Assembly (NCBI GenBank): GCA_019459085.1
Contig: JAIBEW010000029.1
Coordinates: 233,343 to 297,342, forward strand
DNA length: 64,000 nucleotides
Source: Kaistella sp.
GTDB lineage: Bacteria > Bacteroidota > Bacteroidia > Flavobacteriales > Weeksellaceae
Direction: 5' to 3'
The translations under genes were made by a program, and so were the position numbers. Below are positions 60,178-64,000 of this stretch, one piece after another (position 1 is the first letter of the stretch; each line of letters opens with the position of its first letter). The notes under the pieces are model-generated. The model saw nothing but the letters and a program-made list of their open reading frames with translations, had not been told where the DNA came from and searched no databases.

Positions 60178-62280
60178 TTACTTCGCCAACTTTCTGAAAC
60201 CCATTTCATAAAGGGCAAAACTGATGATATCTGCATTTTCGCCAATTACCTGATCAGTACTTCTGCCTGCGCCATGGCCTGCGTTCACTTCAATTCTCAC
60301 CAAAACAGGATTGCTGCAGAATTGTTTTGCCTGAAGTTCTGCACCGAATTTGAAAGAATGGGCCGGAACCACCCGGTCGTCATGGTCGCTCGTAATAATC
60401 ATTGTTGAAGGATAACAGACTCCTTTTTTAACGTTATGCACCGGTGAATAGGATTTAAGATACTCGAACATTTCCCTGCTGTCTTCCGCAGTTCCGTAAT
60501 CATAACTCCAGCCGGCTCCGGCGGTGAATTTATTATACCGTAACATATCCAGAACGCCCACTCCGGGGAACGCCACTTTCGCCAAATCCGGACGCATCGT
60601 CATTGTTGCGCCCACAAGAAGCCCGCCGTTTGATCTTCCGGAAAGCGCCATAAATTCTTTGGAAGTATATCCGTTTTTCTGCAGATACTCGCCTGCCGCG
60701 ATGAAATCATCGAATACATTCTTTTTCTGCATTTTCGTTCCCGCATCATGCCATTTTTTACCGTATTCTCCACCGCCACGAATGTTGGGAACCGCATAAA
60801 TTCCACCGTTTTCCATCCAGATGGCATTTACGACAGAAAAAGCCGGCTGCAGGCTGATGCTGAAGCCTCCGTACGAATAAAGAATTGTAGGATTTTTGCC
60901 GTTTAGTTTTGTGCCTTTTTTGTAATTGATCATCATCGGAATTTTAGTACCGTCTTTGGAAGTATAGAAAACCTGTTCCGAAACATAGTTTTCGGGATTG
61001 AACTTTACTTTGGGCTTTTGGTAAATTTGTGATTTCCCCGTCTCTGCATTGTATTTATAAATGGTTCCGGGCGTTATATAATTGGTAAACGAAAAATACA
61101 GATCCTTTTCCTCTTCTTTGCCGCCGAATCCAGACGCTGTTCCTATTCCCGGTAAATCAATGGTTCTGATGAGTTTTCCGTCATAATCAAACTGTTTTAC
61201 CGAAGTAACGGCATCTTTCATATACTTTGCGAAAAGATAACCGCCACCTGTGGAAATGCTTAACACATTCTGGGTCTCAGGAATAACATCCATCCAGACC
61301 TCAGGTTTATTGATGTTGAATTTAACAAGACGCATATTGGGTGCGTTTTTATCAGTCAGCGCATAAATGAAATCACCTTTGGTATCGACGAAATCTGTAT
61401 TAAAATCATAACCCTTCTGCACCTCAATAAATTTTGTGTTATTTTTCAGATCTTTGATGTAAAGTTCGTTTCCGGAAGTTGCTTCGGAAGCGCTCAGAAC
61501 TTCAAACCTCTCATCTTCCGAAACGCCAACTCCCATATATCTGCGTTTGAATTTTTCGCCGCCAATTACCAGTTTATCTTCTGACTGTTTAGTTCCAAGT
61601 TGATGAAAATACACTTTATGAGTGTCGGTTTTCGCAGAAAGTTCACTGCCTTTCGGCTTGTCATAGCTTGAATAGAAGAAACCTTTATCGCCCGACCATG
61701 AAGCTCCGGAAAACTTCACATCCACAATCGTTTCATCAATGATTTTCTTTGTAACGGCATCCATAACTATGATCTTGTTCCAGTCGCTGCCGCCTTCTGA
61801 AATGGAGTAGGCCACCAGATTTCCTTTCTTGTTGAATGAAACTCCTGCTAATGAGGTAGTTCCTTTGTCAGAAAATTTATTTGGATCCAAAAAAACTTCG
61901 GTTTTACCGGTTTTACCGGTTCTGTAAAGAACAGACTGTGCCTGAAGCCCGTCGTTTTTATAAAAATAAGTAAAATCTCCTTCTTTGAAGGGAGCTCCAA
62001 TTTTTTCATAATTCCAGATGTCTTTCAGCTGCGCCCGGATTTCTTCCCGGAACGGAATTTTCGACAGATAATCATTGGTAAAGGCTACTTCCCTCTGAAC
62101 CCAGTCTTTCGTGTCTTCAGCGCGGTCATCTTCAAGCCATCTGTAAGGATCAGCAACCGGTGTTCCGAAATAGGTATCGGAATGCTGAATCTTTTTCGTT
62201 TCGGGGTAATTCATTTTTTGAGAACTCAGCATGTTCATTGCAAGAGCAGTTACGGATAGGGTAATAATTTTGATTTTCAT
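60178..62280 (-). CDS. Prolyl oligopeptidase (S9A), secreted
   Basis: 700 residues from ATG 62280, chosen because it begins the signal peptide (MKIKIITLSVTALAMNMLSS). The start of the mature enzyme reads YPETKKIQHSDTYFGTPVAD and DPYRWLEDD, typical of prolyl oligopeptidase. A seven-bladed propeller occupies about 80-430; the C-terminal hydrolase has Ser550 in GRSNGG, the Asp in DHDDRVVP and His669 in NAGHGAG. It cleaves after proline in short peptides, here in the periplasm or outside. A -7 element is at 62298-62305. Confidence 0.96.
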   Translation of the reverse strand: MKIKIITLSVTALAMNMLSSQKMNYPETKKIQHSDTYFGTPVADPYRWLEDDRAEDTKDWVQREVAFTNDYLSKIPFREEIRAQLKDIWNYEKIGAPFKEGDFTYFYKNDGLQAQSVLYRTGKTGKTEVFLDPNKFSDKGTTSLAGVSFNKKGNLVAYSISEGGSDWNKIIVMDAVTKKIIDETIVDVKFSGASWSGDKGFFYSSYDKPKGSELSAKTDTHKVYFHQLGTKQSEDKLVIGGEKFKRRYMGVGVSEDERFEVLSASEATSGNELYIKDLKNNTKFIEVQKGYDFNTDFVDTKGDFIYALTDKNAPNMRLVKFNINKPEVWMDVIPETQNVLSISTGGGYLFAKYMKDAVTSVKQFDYDGKLIRTIDLPGIGTASGFGGKEEEKDLYFSFTNYITPGTIYKYNAETGKSQIYQKPKVKFNPENYVSEQVFYTSKDGTKIPMMINYKKGTKLNGKNPTILYSYGGFSISLQPAFSVVNAIWMENGGIYAVPNIRGGGEYGKKWHDAGTKMQKKNVFDDFIAAGEYLQKNGYTSKEFMALSGRSNGGLLVGATMTMRPDLAKVAFPGVGVLDMLRYNKFTAGAGWSYDYGTAEDSREMFEYLKSYSPVHNVKKGVCYPSTMIITSDHDDRVVPAHSFKFGAELQAKQFCSNPVLVRIEVNAGHGAGRSTDQVIGENADIISFALYEMGFRKLAK

Positions 62281-62297
62281 ATTAATCACAATTTTAC

Positions 62298-62305
62298 CAA
62301 AATTA
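62298..62305 (-). promoter_or_regulatory. -7 element for the S9 peptidase gene
   Basis: TAATTTTG on the minus strand, 17 nt before the ATG. Confidence 0.4.
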
Positions 62306-62414
62306 GAAAAAATTAAATGATTTCCCCGACGACAGATGAACATTAACAAACTTTAAAATATGTTGGCTAAAAAAGGAACAGGATTTGCTTGTTTTCAGTT
62401 TCAAAATGTAAAAT

Positions 62415-62609
62415 ATGAAAAGAGATACTAAAGTTTTATTGGCAGGAGGCATCGGAGTCATCATTGGCCTCGGGCTTTTTGGGATTAAGAGATTTTTGTC
62501 TGAAAGAAATAAACAGTATCAGGATTACTACGCTGATTTTCACCGCCATTTTGATAAAACACATAAAAAAGAAGATAGTCACGGAGTCGAGTTTTTAGCC
62601 ATGCTTTAA
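62415..62609 (+). CDS. Small single-pass membrane protein
   Basis: 64 residues: basic start, one glycine-rich helix (about 8-27, VLLAGGIGVIIGLGLFGIKR), then a polar, Tyr/His/Lys-rich tail of 35 residues. It resembles YtxH-type small membrane proteins only in layout. It has a clear hairpin after it and starts with an ordinary AAAATATGAAA context. No family recognised. Confidence 0.65.
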   Translation: MKRDTKVLLAGGIGVIIGLGLFGIKRFLSERNKQYQDYYADFHRHFDKTHKKEDSHGVEFLAML

Positions 62610-62629
62610 ATTTCTGAATAAATGTTCTC

Positions 62630-62660
62630 AATCCTGTTTTCTTAGAATTCAGGATTTTTT
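62630..62660 (+). terminator. Terminator after the 64-residue membrane protein gene
   Basis: AATCCTG/CAGGATT stem with a 13-nt loop and a T-run. Confidence 0.6.
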
Positions 62661-62741
62661 TGTGGAAAACTTACGTCTTAAAACTGATTATTTTTTGTCT
62701 CTTAAATTTAATTTAGCACTTTACAAAATCTCTATTTTCTA

Positions 62742-63785
62742 ATGTCAAGCGAAAACTTCATCAAAGGTCAGGGCGCACAGCGAAACGAAATCAACCGTTT
62801 CGACCGCTTTACTTTTGAACCCGAGGAAGAAGATTTTGTAAAAGAAAAGACGTCTTTCACCGAAGTTTTCCCGAAAACGATTGTCAATGCGGTAAAAAGT
62901 CCGGATCTGAGAATGGAATATTCCATGAATCCATACCAAGGCTGTGAACACGGCTGTTCCTACTGCTTTGCGAGACCAACGCACGAATACTGGGGTTTTT
63001 CTGCCGGAACCGATTTTGAACGAAAAATAATGGTAAAGAAAAATGCTCCGGAACTTCTGGAGAAATTTTTTCAAAAACGGAATTACATTCCAAAAACCAT
63101 TATGCTGTCGGGAAACACCGATTGCTACCAACCCGCAGAAAAGGAATTTGAAATCACAAGAAAAATCCTGAAGGTATGCCTTGATTACCGTCATCCCGTT
63201 TCCATTTTGACAAAAAACGCGCTGGTTTTAAGGGACCTGGATCTTTTGAAACCGATGGCGGAGCAAAATCTTATTTCGGTTTCGTTCAGTATTCCCACCA
63301 TCAATGAAGAAATTCGCAGGAAAATGGAACCTCGTACATCTTCAGCCAGAAATAAGATAAAAGCGATAGAAGTTCTTTCGGAAAACAAAATTCCGGTTGG
63401 TGTAATGGTTGCACCTGTTATTCCCGGACTGACCAGTGATGAAAGCCTGAATATTCTAAAAACGGTTTCAGATGCAGGTGCTAAAAGTTTCGGCTACGTT
63501 CTCGTGCGGCTGAATGATACGGTGGAACCGGTATTTGTGAACTGGATCAATGCAAATTTTCCGGACCGGGCGCAAAAAGTCCTGAACCTGATTCGCTCCA
63601 TGCGCGGTGGAAATCTGGGCGAGAAAAGATATCACGAAAGATATAAAGGGGAAGGCAATATTGCCGAAATGATTCACCACACTTTTGCGCTTGGAAAAAG
63701 AAAGTTTTTCGCTGACAAGGAAATGCCGCGGCCTTCCACAGAGAATTTTACGGGAACGAAAGAACAGCAGCTAAAGCTGTTTTAA
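62742..63785 (+). CDS. PA0069-family radical SAM protein
   Basis: 347 residues. The radical SAM cysteine triad is at C68, C72 and C75 (GCEHGCSYCFARPTHEYWGF), with the spore-photoproduct-lyase-like context YSMNPYQGC before it. The family (PA0069, Rv2578c) has the same 4Fe-4S/SAM core as SPL but no established reaction. The C-terminus (RPSTENFTGTKEQQLKLF) looks complete. It is the last gene before low-quality sequence. Confidence 0.92.
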   Translation: MSSENFIKGQGAQRNEINRFDRFTFEPEEEDFVKEKTSFTEVFPKTIVNAVKSPDLRMEYSMNPYQGCEHGCSYCFARPTHEYWGFSAGTDFERKIMVKKNAPELLEKFFQKRNYIPKTIMLSGNTDCYQPAEKEFEITRKILKVCLDYRHPVSILTKNALVLRDLDLLKPMAEQNLISVSFSIPTINEEIRRKMEPRTSSARNKIKAIEVLSENKIPVGVMVAPVIPGLTSDESLNILKTVSDAGAKSFGYVLVRLNDTVEPVFVNWINANFPDRAQKVLNLIRSMRGGNLGEKRYHERYKGEGNIAEMIHHTFALGKRKFFADKEMPRPSTENFTGTKEQQLKLF

Positions 63786-63802
63786 AAATGCTTCGTATTG
63801 AA

Positions 63803-64000
63803 TTGGGGGGGGGGGGGCCCCCGCCCCAAAAAAAAAAAAAAAACACCCCCCAACCCCCCGCACGACACACAGCGGAAAAACCCACACCAACAGAACGCCC
63901 ACCGCACAGCAACGCACCCAATATTACCCCCCCCCAAAAGGTCCCCCCCCACCCACAAATACAGCGCGAAAAACCGTACCACCATAAAGCAACCCAAAAA
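63803..64000. other. Low-complexity contig end, probable assembly artefact
   Basis: A run of 13 G (63805-63817), then C-rich and 16 A (63828-63843), then ~155 bases built mostly of A and C with repeated CCCCCC runs. Composition breaks abruptly from the genome's. No gene should be called here. Confidence 0.8.

Noticed and set aside
63782..63997. 71-codon minus-strand reading frame with FFFF and PPPP runs
   Set aside because: It is translated from the low-complexity contig end and has no natural protein composition.

Overview
The window looks like a chromosomal contig end from a member of the Flavobacteriia, most likely the Chryseobacterium/Kaistella/Epilithonimonas group (Weeksellaceae). The evidence is direct: GLPGLI-family proteins, a PorW/SprE-type lipoprotein of the type IX secretion and gliding apparatus, DUF2520/KdsC/Maf and DUF3127/DUF2795/DUF2797 genes typical of Bacteroidota, repeated TAnnTTTG -7 promoter elements, few Shine-Dalgarno sequences, and AT-rich DNA.

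Layout. 1-3.0 kb (minus): partial porW/sprE, then maf, kdsC and a DUF2520 gene. 3.0-4.8 kb (plus): an ECF sigma factor, a membrane-anchored anti-sigma-like protein and a secreted helical protein. 4.9-9.3 kb: lepA and an M14 peptidase, abutting a convergent JmjC/cupin-like gene. 9.5-14.7 kb: an outer-membrane beta-barrel protein with a GLPGLI partner, a DinB gene and a second GLPGLI gene; the two envelope units share an unusual promoter-like sequence. 14.8-17.3 kb: a ferrous-iron operon (feoA, feoB and a tiny FeoB-associated protein) behind a palindromic operator. 17.4-22.2 kb: glmM-like mutase, TPR protein, DMT transporter, aat, and a DUF3127 protein with an SSB-like tail. 22.4-22.65 kb: three tRNAs. 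22.7-29.7 kb: a methyltransferase; mutL-rhomboid-phosphatase-two lipoproteins; GH3; bacilliredoxin.

29.9-46.3 kb (minus) is a full division and cell-wall (dcw) cluster: mraZ-rsmH-ftsL-ftsI-murE-mraY-murD-ftsW-murG-murC-ftsQ-ftsA-ftsZ, followed by a GatB/YqeY gene. It makes the lipid-linked peptidoglycan precursor and the divisome that polymerises it. A tandem MraZ-type operator lies at its head. murF, murB and ddl are not in this run.

46.5-64 kb: alpha/beta hydrolase, engB, an ElaA-like acetyltransferase, msrA; then the one clearly accessory spot (49.1-50.4 kb), where a 219-residue membrane protein gene lies between short inverted repeats and next to a decayed second copy of the 3' end of the neighbouring ROK kinase gene; then secA, DUF2795, a sugar-nucleotide epimerase, DUF2797, an AsmA-like protein, an S9 peptidase and a radical SAM protein. 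The last ~195 bases are low-complexity sequence that looks like assembly noise.

No CRISPR array, intact insertion sequence, prophage or rRNA was seen. Most of the window is core genome. The best candidates for something new are the duplicated ROK 3' end with its cassette-like insert, the shared TGTAAC-N18-ACTAATA promoter pair, and the DUF3127 protein ending in an SSB-type tip.
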